From: Pseudohongiella sp.
GTDB lineage: Bacteria; Pseudomonadota; Gammaproteobacteria; Pseudomonadales; Pseudohongiellaceae
Length of the DNA: 64,000 nucleotides
Reading direction: 5' to 3'
Assembly: GCA_030651695.1 (NCBI GenBank)
Contig: JAUSCD010000012.1
Coordinates: 124,001 to 188,000 of the forward strand
Shown: piece by piece, positions 7,694 to 16,771 of the stretch
How positions within the stretch are numbered: position 1 is the stretch's first letter
How the letters are laid out: every line of letters begins with the position of its first letter
Translations under genes and position numbers: made by a program
Notes under the pieces: generated by a model
Told to the model about the DNA's origin: nothing
The model's input: the letters and a program-made list of their open reading frames with translations, nothing else
Databases searched by the model: none

Positions 7694-10600
7694 TCAGGTC
7701 AGTGCTTTCTGCTCTACAATTTCCTGCAATCTTGCAACCGACGTTTCCAGCGCCCGGCGTGCCTCCTCATCTGCAGAAACCTTGGACAGCACAAAATAGG
7801 CTGTGCGTGCTACCTGACGCCATCTTGGATTTGATGGAAGCTTGTCCATAGACAGGTAGCGATTCATCGACCGCGTTCTTAATCTGCCATTGTCAATGCT
7901 GACACTCCAGATGCGGCTTTTCTCTGCGAGATCAATAATCGACTCGCCAGTTACCTTTTGCCAGTAGTAATGGCAATCCTGCATCACTTTAACCAATGCT
8001 TCGCGATATTGAAGCTCGCTGTCCTCATCGATCGGATTGCTGATGGTACCCGACAACTTGTTGATCAGATCATCTATATTCCCAAGCTCATCGACCAATT
8101 CACGATGCTTGCGCAGGTCATCTGGCTTTATCTGCTGCAGATATTCGCCCAGCATCTGCGTGCGTTCGACGTTGCGGTTAATCTCATTAATAATCTGCGG
8201 CAAGCTCAAAGTATCCGGCTCGTCGTCGGATTCTGCGCCCACCTTCATGGAACCTGTGCGCCCGGTTTCGAAAACCAGCAAATAAAACTCCTGATCCATC
8301 TGACTCAAAGTCAGGAGGCAGAATCGCCCCTTGCCTGCAGGCAATTCAAAATCATAATACTCCGTGGCACCCGGCCTGGAGATCATATCTTCATGAAACG
8401 GGAAATGGACTGCGTCAGCTACTGCGGGCGACAGCGAGCTCAGGTGCTCGGATATTCTGTTTACTGACTGCTGGACATAGTCAGAAGCATCGATTGCAAG
8501 CAGACTTTCTGCGCTCTGGTTTACAAAAATAACCAGCCCCGCTTCGTCAATCGCCAGCAGCGGATCTCCGGTCACATCCAACAAGGCAGCCAACCGCTGC
8601 TCGCGTTCACGCAGTCGCTTTTCGCTTTCTTCATAGCGTTGCAACTGCCAGTTCAGACGCTGATTGTCGCGTTTGACGTGTTGCAGATGCATCAGCTCAA
8701 ACTGTTTGTCTATGCGAACACGAAGCTCCTCTTTACTGAATGGTTTGGTAATGTAGTCATTGGCTCCCAGACTTAACCCTTTGACCAGATCTTCTACCCG
8801 GTTCTTGGCAGTCAGGATCACAATCGGCAACTCGTCCGGATCATAACGTTTACGGATAATCTGGCATACCTGATACCCGGTCATCACCGGCATCATCAGA
8901 TCGAGAATGATCAGATCTGGTTTTTCATGACTGAGCTTTTCCAGAGCTTCAGCTCCGCTGAGTGCTGTGGTCAGCTGATATGTATCTGACAGATGCGACT
9001 CAACAATCCTTAAATTGAGGTATTCATCATCAACCACCAGAATGTGGCCATTCCAGTTTGTTGACGAAACAGCGCTGCTATCTGCGGGCGCTACTGTCGC
9101 ACGTCCGGGCTTGCGCCGATCTTCCGCCAGCCCGCTCGCCTGCAACGCCGTATCCAGCGCAGGTGAATAGGTATCAATGGCAGCAAGCGCAACCGCGGCT
9201 GACGGCGGCTCGGCTCTGGCCTTTTTACTTTCCGGCAAAGAGTGTTTGAGGGGCAGGTCAAAATAGAACAGCGATCCTTCTCCCGGCGTACTTCGCAGCA
9301 CTATCTCGGAATCATGCAACTCAAGCAGCCGCTGCGATATGGACAAACCCAGTCCGGTTCCACCCACTTGCCGTGCTTCATCGGAATCGACCTGATAAAA
9401 GCGCTTGAATATATTTTTTTGTTCCGCTGATGAAATTCCGATTCCGGTATCGCGAACAGAAACCCGAACATCTTCATCAAGCAATTCCACCGCTATGGTG
9501 ACACTGCCGTGCGGCGTGAATTTCACAGCATTTGCAACAAGATTAAAAACCACCTGCTGCAGCCTGTCCTCGTCGCCTTCCACAATCACTTTCAGCGGAG
9601 GATAGTTTTCAATGAGTTTGATGGGCTTGTCGCCAATCAGCGGCCGCGTCATACGCGTCACCAGCGAACACACCTGCTTCAGATCCACGTCCCTTTTGTT
9701 TAATGACAGCTGTCCGTTTTTCATGGCGGAAAAGTCGATGACATCATTAACCAGACTGGATAGCCGTTGTGCACTGACTTTCATCAAAGTCAGAGTTTCC
9801 CGCTGAGAACCGTTCAGATCACCGGCCTGGTCCGCCAGCATGATTTCTGCCAGACCTATGATACCCGTCAACGGTGTCCGCAACTCATGCGAAACGTTTG
9901 CGATAAACTCTTCCTTGACGCTGTCTGCCTGCTGCAGCGCATCAATTTTTAATTGGTTTGCTTTTAAAATATCGCTCTGCGCGGCACGATAACCTTCCAT
10001 CATACCCTGCAGCCTGTCGCTGAGGCCGAGCGCCAGCACTGTGATCGCTGACAGGGCCGCCAGCTGAATCCCGTTGTAGGCCAGCAAGGGAGGAATGATC
10101 ACGCCGAGACGCTGCACCAGCTCCATAAAGATGCCGAGCAACAGAATGATCCACGCTGAGATAAAAAAACTGGCCTCACGAATCTGTTTACGATGTGCCA
10201 GAAATGCACTGAGCGTGACCAGCCCGGTCAAACCAAAGGTGAACACCAGGGCCAGGCGGTTCGCAACTGCTGCGCCGAAAATGACAGCCATGACAATACT
10301 GATGGCCGAGCCTGTGGCGAGATACCGTGCCCATTTGTCCAGACGCGTATCGAGTTCACGAAGATCCAGAAACGTTCTCACAAACATCAAACCGGCCGCG
10401 CAGGCGACGAGACTGAACACCGCGGTAGCACTATTGGCCCATCCGTATGATTCCGGCCATAAGTACTGAAAAGCCAGCCCCTGGGCAGCGAGCGAATAGA
10501 ACCCCCCGCTTACCACTACAACGCCGAAGTAAAGAAATCCAGTCTCCCGGCTGCTGTACCAGACCGTGAAACTGTAAATAGCGATCATCAGCATCAGGCC

Positions 10601-11248
10601 ATAATAGATTCCTGCAACAAACAGCGACTGTTGCGCTTCAGCCATGAAGAAATCGCGGCTGCCTAACGCAAGCGGGAACTGCAGAGAACCCGAGCTTTCG
10701 ACCCGGAAATAGAGTTGCTGGCTTTGCCCCGGCAGAACAGGAAACTCGAAGTTGATACTTCGATGAGTCAGGTGGCGGGCACGAAACGGTAAAGAGCTAC
10801 CCGCCGCATGCGTTTGCCAGTTCCCGTCGGCGTCCTGATAATAAAAATCAACCCGCGCCAGAGTGCTGAAGTTGGTGTAGGCAACCCAGTTGCGTACATC
10901 CTGAAATCGATTACTGATATCAACGCGCACCCACAGGGCGCTGCTGCGGTACCCCAGATTGGGTTGGCCGGGCGCCATCCATGCCTGCCCGAGACTGTCC
11001 AGTAATACACGCGCCTCTTCAAAGCCCATGTCTGCATTCAGGTCATCAAGCAGCAGCATTTCCTGACCAGGTACTAATCCGCCGGGGAAGCTGTCCAGCT
11101 CCAACGCGCGGGCTTGAGAAGCGGTCACCATGCTGACAAGAAGGCCCACGCAAAAAATCATGCAAAAATGCATCGCCACGCGCACAGCATCTGTGCGTCT
11201 CTGTATTACGACGCGAGACGGCAGCTGAGTATTGTTGATTGAGTCCAT
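7694..11248 (-). CDS. Hybrid sensor histidine kinase (7TMR-DISM, HisKA, HATPase, REC, PAS)
   Basis: A 1184-residue inner-membrane kinase. In order: signal sequence (to about residue 48); a 7TMR-DISM extracellular domain of the carbohydrate-binding type; seven membrane helices (about 205-405); a short coiled coil; HisKA with NVSHELRTPLTG (His near 453); HATPase_c with DTGIGIS and GGTGLGLS; a receiver domain with the acceptor Asp in LIILDLMMPV (near 781); a coiled coil; a PAS-like segment (about 880-920); and about 200 C-terminal residues I do not recognise. An AGGA site precedes the ATG. It lies between two PQQ dehydrogenases, so it may sense their substrates or products; this is inferred from position only. 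No separate response regulator is adjacent. Confidence 0.88.
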   Translation of the reverse strand: MDSINNTQLPSRVVIQRRTDAVRVAMHFCMIFCVGLLVSMVTASQARALELDSFPGGLVPGQEMLLLDDLNADMGFEEARVLLDSLGQAWMAPGQPNLGYRSSALWVRVDISNRFQDVRNWVAYTNFSTLARVDFYYQDADGNWQTHAAGSSLPFRARHLTHRSINFEFPVLPGQSQQLYFRVESSGSLQFPLALGSRDFFMAEAQQSLFVAGIYYGLMLMIAIYSFTVWYSSRETGFLYFGVVVVSGGFYSLAAQGLAFQYLWPESYGWANSATAVFSLVACAAGLMFVRTFLDLRELDTRLDKWARYLATGSAISIVMAVIFGAAVANRLALVFTFGLTGLVTLSAFLAHRKQIREASFFISAWIILLLGIFMELVQRLGVIIPPLLAYNGIQLAALSAITVLALGLSDRLQGMMEGYRAAQSDILKANQLKIDALQQADSVKEEFIANVSHELRTPLTGIIGLAEIMLADQAGDLNGSQRETLTLMKVSAQRLSSLVNDVIDFSAMKNGQLSLNKRDVDLKQVCSLVTRMTRPLIGDKPIKLIENYPPLKVIVEGDEDRLQQVVFNLVANAVKFTPHGSVTIAVELLDEDVRVSVRDTGIGISSAEQKNIFKRFYQVDSDEARQVGGTGLGLSISQRLLELHDSEIVLRSTPGEGSLFYFDLPLKHSLPESKKARAEPPSAAVALAAIDTYSPALDTALQASGLAEDRRKPGRATVAPADSSAVSSTNWNGHILVVDDEYLNLRIVESHLSDTYQLTTALSGAEALEKLSHEKPDLIILDLMMPVMTGYQVCQIIRKRYDPDELPIVILTAKNRVEDLVKGLSLGANDYITKPFSKEELRVRIDKQFELMHLQHVKRDNQRLNWQLQRYEESEKRLREREQRLAALLDVTGDPLLAIDEAGLVIFVNQSAESLLAIDASDYVQQSVNRISEHLSSLSPAVADAVHFPFHEDMISRPGATEYYDFELPAGKGRFCLLTLSQMDQEFYLLVFETGRTGSMKVGAESDDEPDTLSLPQIINEINRNVERTQMLGEYLQQIKPDDLRKHRELVDELGNIDDLINKLSGTISNPIDEDSELQYREALVKVMQDCHYYWQKVTGESIIDLAEKSRIWSVSIDNGRLRTRSMNRYLSMDKLPSNPRWRQVARTAYFVLSKVSADEEARRALETSVARLQEIVEQKALT

Positions 11249-11391
11249 CCTTTCCTGTTTCTTGCCGTTGTTATTAATTCTTCAATGGCGTAGATGCCTG
11301 CGTCCTGAAGTATCTCTGTATCCCCTGATATGTACTCAAGTTACGGAATCAGATAGAGTTCGTGCCAACAATAATACAGGTGCACACCATC

Positions 11392-13521
11392 ATGCCAACC
11401 CCCATTTGTCATTACAGCAAATTGTTACGGGCCCAAAGCCTCATGGCGCTCGCCCTGATAGGCCTGATGTGGTCGACTCCAGACAAAAAATTGCTGGCAC
11501 AGACTCCTGCTGCTGCACCCTCCACTTACACTGAAGAACAGGCTGCCGCTGGCGCTGCAGCCTATGATCAGTATTGCTCAGCGTGCCACGGACGAACGCT
11601 GGCGGGCGGCTCAGGCGGTCCCTCGCTGAGCGGAGAGGCTTTTGCCACTCGCTGGGCCGGGCGCGAACTTGGAGCTCTGATCAATCTGATCTCCAGCTCG
11701 ATGCCACCGGGGGGCTCATCCGATCTGCTGCCGGGTGACTTTCTGAACATCACAGCACATATGCTGCGCTCAAATGGCATTCGCGCCGGCAATACCGCGT
11801 TGGCCGAAGGTACCTCTGATACTCTGTCCAGCCTGCCGCGAAGCACCACGGTGGCAGCCCGCAGCGCCGCAACACCAGCGCCCACCGGCCTGATTGTGGC
11901 AGGCATTATAGAAAATTTTGAACCGCTTGACCCGGCAGAGCTGATGAATCCGTCGCCTGAGGACTGGCTGATGTGGCGTGGCAACCCACAAGCCTGGAGT
12001 TACAGCCGGCTGGACCAGGTCAACCGCAATAATGTGAAGAACCTGAGCCTTGAGTGGGTGTGGAATATGCACGAAGGGGACTCTGAGCCATCTCCCATCG
12101 TCGCTAACGGCATCATGTACCTTATCAACCCGGGCAACGTGGTACAGGCGCTGGACGCACGCAACGGAGAGCTGATCTGGGAACATGCCGCAGGCCCTGC
12201 TACCGGCGAAGACATGCGCAATATTGCGCTATACAAGGACAAGGTAATACAGGCTACCACCGATGCCCGTCTGATCGCACTTGATGCGCGCACCGGACAA
12301 CAAGTCTGGGAAACCATTGTTGCAGACAGCAGTAAAGGTTTTGCCAATTCCAGTGGCCCACTGATAGCTGACAACAAAATTGTGCTGGGGCTTGCCGGTT
12401 GCGCAAGCTACATTCCGGAAGATTGCTACATCAGCGCCTACGACGCGGATACCGGCGAACTTGCCTGGCGCTTTAATACCATCGCAAAAACCGGCGAACC
12501 CGGCGGAGACACCTGGGGCGGACTCGACAATCTGTTCCGTGCAGGCGGAGAAACCTGGATTACCGGAAGTTATGATCCCGAACTGCGCCTGACCTACTGG
12601 GGCGTTGCACAGGCCAAACCGTGGGCGCCGCCCAGCCGTCATATGTCCATACATGATGCCGGGCTCTACACCAACTCTACGCTGGCACTGGACATAGATA
12701 CCGGAGAACTGGCCTGGCACTTCCAGCACGTTCCAGGAGAAGCGCTGGATCTGGATGAGGTTTTTGAACGGGTCCTTGTGAATCGCGATGGCCGTCAGCT
12801 GGTTTTATCAATTGGCAAACACGGTATTCTCTGGAAGAACGACAGAGCGACAGGTGAGTTCCTCGGCTACACCGAAACCATGTATCAGAATGTGTTCACT
12901 CACATTGACGCGCAAACCGGCGCAGTGACTTATCGCGATGACATCATCAACGCGCAACTGGATGAATGGATTCCCGCCTGCCCCAGCAGCGCAGGTGGTA
13001 AAAACTGGCACTCAATGAGCTACCATGAGCCCACCGGTGCATTGATTGCTCCGCTCAGCCAGACTTGCCTCGACAATCGTGCGCGCGCCGTCGAACTGGT
13101 TCCCGGCTCTGGCGGGCTGGCCTCAAACCGCCGCTTCTATGAAATGCCGGAAACCAATGGCAATCTTGGCAAACTGGCCGCCTACGACGTCAGCACGCTG
13201 GAAGAACTCTGGAGCTACGAACAACGTGCCTCGTTCATCACCGGCGTGCTCTCAACGGCTGGCAACATCGCCTTTGTGGGTGACCTGGATCGCCGCTTCC
13301 GTGCCTTTGACGTAAGCACCGGCGAAATCCTCTGGCAGACCCGGCTCGGCACAGCCGTACAGGGCCATCCTCTGACCTTCAGCATTGACGGCAAACAATA
13401 CATTGCTGTCACTGCAGCCAACGGCGGCACCAGCCCACGTCAGGTTCCCAACGCTGTATCAGCCGAACTGCGCCCGCCCAGAACCGGCAATGCCGTCTAC
13501 GTCTTCAGCCTGCCTGAGTAA
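11392..13521 (+). CDS. PQQ-binding dehydrogenase with N-terminal cytochrome c
   Basis: An exported quinoprotein of about 709 residues. A signal peptide of about 38 residues is followed by a mono-haem cytochrome c domain (CSACH, Met ligand in SSMPPGG) and then an eight-bladed PQQ propeller with many TGxxxW blades. Domain order is the reverse of the dehydrogenase at 5326-7635. By eye against methanol dehydrogenase, the active-site region reads LDLDEVFE, giving the catalytic Asp plus a second Asp two residues later. The metal-binding Asn position reads Gln ([10 protein letters not shown]), and the metal-binding Glu loop is replaced by [10 protein letters not shown]. Either activity differs from classical enzymes or the metal site is altered. 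A GTG at 11362 is a less likely start. Confidence 0.82.
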   Translation: MPTPICHYSKLLRAQSLMALALIGLMWSTPDKKLLAQTPAAAPSTYTEEQAAAGAAAYDQYCSACHGRTLAGGSGGPSLSGEAFATRWAGRELGALINLISSSMPPGGSSDLLPGDFLNITAHMLRSNGIRAGNTALAEGTSDTLSSLPRSTTVAARSAATPAPTGLIVAGIIENFEPLDPAELMNPSPEDWLMWRGNPQAWSYSRLDQVNRNNVKNLSLEWVWNMHEGDSEPSPIVANGIMYLINPGNVVQALDARNGELIWEHAAGPATGEDMRNIALYKDKVIQATTDARLIALDARTGQQVWETIVADSSKGFANSSGPLIADNKIVLGLAGCASYIPEDCYISAYDADTGELAWRFNTIAKTGEPGGDTWGGLDNLFRAGGETWITGSYDPELRLTYWGVAQAKPWAPPSRHMSIHDAGLYTNSTLALDIDTGELAWHFQHVPGEALDLDEVFERVLVNRDGRQLVLSIGKHGILWKNDRATGEFLGYTETMYQNVFTHIDAQTGAVTYRDDIINAQLDEWIPACPSSAGGKNWHSMSYHEPTGALIAPLSQTCLDNRARAVELVPGSGGLASNRRFYEMPETNGNLGKLAAYDVSTLEELWSYEQRASFITGVLSTAGNIAFVGDLDRRFRAFDVSTGEILWQTRLGTAVQGHPLTFSIDGKQYIAVTAANGGTSPRQVPNAVSAELRPPRTGNAVYVFSLPE

Positions 13522-13536
13522 ACAGAAGCCGGCCCC

Positions 13537-13576
13537 AAAAAAAAGCCGACGTCATTGCTGACGTCGGCTTTTTTTT
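13537..13576. terminator. Bidirectional intrinsic terminator
   Basis: A perfect 18-bp inverted repeat with loop TTGC, eight A on one side and eight T on the other, between the convergent PQQ dehydrogenase and TonB receptor genes. It works for both strands. Confidence 0.95.
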
Positions 13577-13592
13577 GCAACTACCGGTGAAC

Positions 13593-16529
13593 TCAGAAGT
13601 TCACTTTTGCACCGATCTTGAATGTACGGCCCATTGGCGTATGCGTTACTGCATCATAGTTGATCTCAGTACGCGCAAACGGCGGATCACGATCCATCAC
13701 ATTATCGATAGACGCAGTCAGGGTAACATTGTCACGCAGATCATGACGCACAGTCAGGTTGTGTGTAACCCAGGAGTTGATCTCCCGACCGGCCCCGCTC
13801 AGTACAAAAATGCCGTCGCGCTGATCTTTGTAGCTGTCAATATATTGCGCAGTCCAGCGGAAATTGGTACCCATCAGCGAGTAGTTAAGATACGCGGAAC
13901 CACGCAACTTTGGCAGCGGCGACAAAGTGGTTTGCAGGTTCATAAAACCGGCACCATCAAAACCACGCTCCATCACAGCACCATTGATCACCAGATCTTC
14001 AGTTTCGTATTTGTTGATCCAGGTTGCCGCAGCACCCAGTGTCAGATCGCCATTGGAAACACCATACCAGGTGTAGTCACCGGTGATATCGATACCGTCA
14101 TTGGTAAATCCGGCACCGTTGATGGCATAGGTTTTAACCCGCAGAATATTGTTGGCTGCGCACACACCGCCACTGAAATCGAAGTAACGATCCAGGTAGG
14201 CTTGTGAAGTAGTCGCACAACGATCTGTAGTCGCCGACGGGAAAACCGAGCCAAGAATACCTTGCAGAGGTTCGTTGGTCAGGATGTCGTCGATATCAAA
14301 ACGCCAGTAGTCTACTGAAGCATTCCACGACTGACCGGAGAGCAGTACACCAAAGTTGTAGTTCTGTGACGTCTCCGGATTCAGGTCAGGACTACCTATG
14401 CTGCTAACCGGGCGATTGCTCCCGAGTACGTTGGCAAAACCAGTTGTCTCACGCAACAACAACGAAGCCTGTGGTGGTGCACGGAAAGTTGTACCCGCAG
14501 ATGCGCGAAATGCCACCATGTCGGTAGCCTGCCAGCGCAGGCGGATATTCGGGTCAAAACTGCTGCCGCCTTTATCGCCATAGTCTTCAAAACGAGCGGC
14601 AATCTGTGCGGTAAAGCTGTCTGTAACAGGAACAAATACTTCACCAAACAATGCATAGATACCACGTGCCAGATAAATTGGCTCATAGGTAGCAAGGAAG
14701 TTGTACGGACTTTCGTTACCCGGCTGACAAGTCAGTGTTCCGTTAATGGGAGTATCCAGACACGGAGAAGTAATAGTGCTGGCAAACTGATTATAAGTCT
14801 GGTCAGTAGCTGTATACCGGTACTGAACACCCGCCGCATAACTGGCGGAACCTGCACCAAAATCGACGGCATTCAGATCACCGTTCAAAACGAAATTGAA
14901 TTCGCTGACTTCATTGACGCTCTCGGCAACATGACGGTCTGTCATCCATTCAACCAGCTCTGCCGAGTTTGCAACCGCGGCATTGTATGTCGGGTTGACA
15001 TAACCACTGATTGGGTTACCTGGCACTGCGTTGGAGAATGGGTTAAACCACTGGCACGCTCCCACTCCGGGAGTTCCTTCGCGGAATGCGGATGTTCCCA
15101 GCCCGGTGTTACAACCTTCACCACCCAGACCACGCAAGGCAAGTTGCAGCTTGCCGGTAGCGATGTCGTACTCTTTACGGGTGGTGCCTGCACGTCCGTA
15201 TGTCAATGAGGTTGTGTAGCCCAGTGTTGACGTCAGGTCGCCCGTCAGCTCGGCAGAAAGGCGCAAGCTGTCACGCTCACGCGACTGATGCGACTCTTTG
15301 TACCCAAACATCGGGTTACCGCCAAGCAGGAACGGGCGCCATTGATTGATTACAATGTAGGCTGCACCCGGACTCGCCGCAGCGATAGTCGGGTTCTGTT
15401 GTTTGAGCAATTGATAACCGGGATTGGTTGCAGGAATTGTAAACAGCGAGCCGGCTGCCGGATTACGGAACGCAGTTGTCTGCGCTTGACCATTTGGATT
15501 CACAGTCCGGGTAATATTGCGCGCGGTGGTGAACGATGGCGCAATGTTGGTGTACGGCGTGTCAGTTTGCGCGTACATGGCTTCGAGGTGCAGATCGGAG
15601 CCGTTGCCAAAGCTGTATTTGTACTGCGAATACAGCTGAATGGTGTCCTGCTTGTCTACCAGCTGATCCCACACAGTGTATTGCGTGCGGCACTGGGTAC
15701 CATTGGCAGCCGGGACCCCGGCAGCTGAGGTCAGCACACCACCAAATTCTTCACACTGGGGGTCTGCAAACATTGGTGTGACAAAACTGGTACGGAATGC
15801 GCCCGGGTTTGAGCCGGTAGTCCAGCCGCCTTCGGGATTTAATTCATACGGTGTAATTGCCCAGTCACGATCGCGCGTCAGCAAAGGTGAACGATGATAA
15901 TAGTTGGCAGTAACCAAGAGGTCGCCGCCACCTACTTCGCCGCCCCAGGCCAGACCGAGATTGTAATCACCGTCAGAATCGCTGATGCCACGGTAGTCAC
16001 CGGTCAGCTCCAGACCGTCGGTGTAGCGCTTGGTGATGTAGTTGACCACGCCGCCGATTGCGTCAGAGCCATAAGTGACTGCGCCGCCATCTTTCAGCAC
16101 TTCAACACGTTCGATAGCATTCGCGGGAAGACGGTTGGCATCATCTGCTGGCAGACGCTTGCCGTTCAACAGCACCAATGTACGCGCGGCGCCAAAACCG
16201 CGCAGGTTGATAGAGGCAGTGCCTTCCGAGGCCTGGCCGCGGCCGGATGTAAACGGATTGCTCTCGCCTACAATTCCGTTCATGTAGCTGAGACTTTTCA
16301 ACATTTCCAGCGGTGGCGGAGAGCCACGCTGCTCAAGATCTTCGATGGAAATCCGGTCTACCGGGATGGAACCGTCTTCCGGTATGCCGCGGATAAACGA
16401 GCCGGTAACAACAACTTCTTCGATTTCAGGCTGTGGAGTCTGGGCGTGCGCAGCGGAAACTGAAGCCGCTGCAATACCCATAGCGATGACGCGTCGCACT
16501 GACGCAGTCAGGTAACGATTATTTCTCAT
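13593..16529 (-). CDS. TonB-dependent outer-membrane receptor
   Basis: A 978-residue outer-membrane transporter. The ATG at 16529 has a strong AAGGGG ribosome site and a signal peptide ending AHAQ; an upstream in-frame start at 16553 lacks this. A TonB-box-like EIEEVVVTGS stretch leads into the plug domain (INLRGFGAARTLVLLNGKRL, then VEVLKDGGAVTYGSDAIGGVVNYITKR). A long beta-barrel ends in the C-terminal Phe needed for outer-membrane insertion. This large subtype often takes up plant- or algae-derived compounds or other carbon sources, but the substrate cannot be read from sequence. Its position beside two PQQ dehydrogenases suggests shared use in substrate capture and oxidation. Confidence 0.92.
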   Translation of the reverse strand: MRNNRYLTASVRRVIAMGIAAASVSAAHAQTPQPEIEEVVVTGSFIRGIPEDGSIPVDRISIEDLEQRGSPPPLEMLKSLSYMNGIVGESNPFTSGRGQASEGTASINLRGFGAARTLVLLNGKRLPADDANRLPANAIERVEVLKDGGAVTYGSDAIGGVVNYITKRYTDGLELTGDYRGISDSDGDYNLGLAWGGEVGGGDLLVTANYYHRSPLLTRDRDWAITPYELNPEGGWTTGSNPGAFRTSFVTPMFADPQCEEFGGVLTSAAGVPAANGTQCRTQYTVWDQLVDKQDTIQLYSQYKYSFGNGSDLHLEAMYAQTDTPYTNIAPSFTTARNITRTVNPNGQAQTTAFRNPAAGSLFTIPATNPGYQLLKQQNPTIAAASPGAAYIVINQWRPFLLGGNPMFGYKESHQSRERDSLRLSAELTGDLTSTLGYTTSLTYGRAGTTRKEYDIATGKLQLALRGLGGEGCNTGLGTSAFREGTPGVGACQWFNPFSNAVPGNPISGYVNPTYNAAVANSAELVEWMTDRHVAESVNEVSEFNFVLNGDLNAVDFGAGSASYAAGVQYRYTATDQTYNQFASTITSPCLDTPINGTLTCQPGNESPYNFLATYEPIYLARGIYALFGEVFVPVTDSFTAQIAARFEDYGDKGGSSFDPNIRLRWQATDMVAFRASAGTTFRAPPQASLLLRETTGFANVLGSNRPVSSIGSPDLNPETSQNYNFGVLLSGQSWNASVDYWRFDIDDILTNEPLQGILGSVFPSATTDRCATTSQAYLDRYFDFSGGVCAANNILRVKTYAINGAGFTNDGIDITGDYTWYGVSNGDLTLGAAATWINKYETEDLVINGAVMERGFDGAGFMNLQTTLSPLPKLRGSAYLNYSLMGTNFRWTAQYIDSYKDQRDGIFVLSGAGREINSWVTHNLTVRHDLRDNVTLTASIDNVMDRDPPFARTEINYDAVTHTPMGRTFKIGAKVNF

Positions 16530-16674
16530 TGTATTCCCCTTGGTTCGGCACATGCCGCTTACTACACAGCGTCTATGTAAATGCAGACATGACGCCGACT
16601 ACTGGGAGCTTCGAGGGGTGCTCTTATAACTCGAGCAGTCACTCTAGACTCCAACCCGGTGGGGAGGGTAATTT

Positions 16675-16734
16675 ATGACACGTAGACAATTCAAGAAAAT
16701 AAGTGTCACGGATTGTTGCATAAACGTGTGTCAT
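16675..16734. promoter_or_regulatory. Cluster of TGACAC/GTGTCA elements upstream of the TonB receptor
   Basis: TGACAC at 16676-16681, GTGTCA at 16703-16708 and GTGTCA at 16728-16733 are spaced 27 and 25 bases apart. The outer two belong to a near-inverted repeat (ATGACACGT and ACGTGTGTCAT). The region separates the permease stop from the receptor start and may hold a regulator site; no regulator is identified. Confidence 0.35.
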
Positions 16735-16771
16735 GGCGCTTTTTTCATGCAAAAGCGGCATGTCACCCTTG

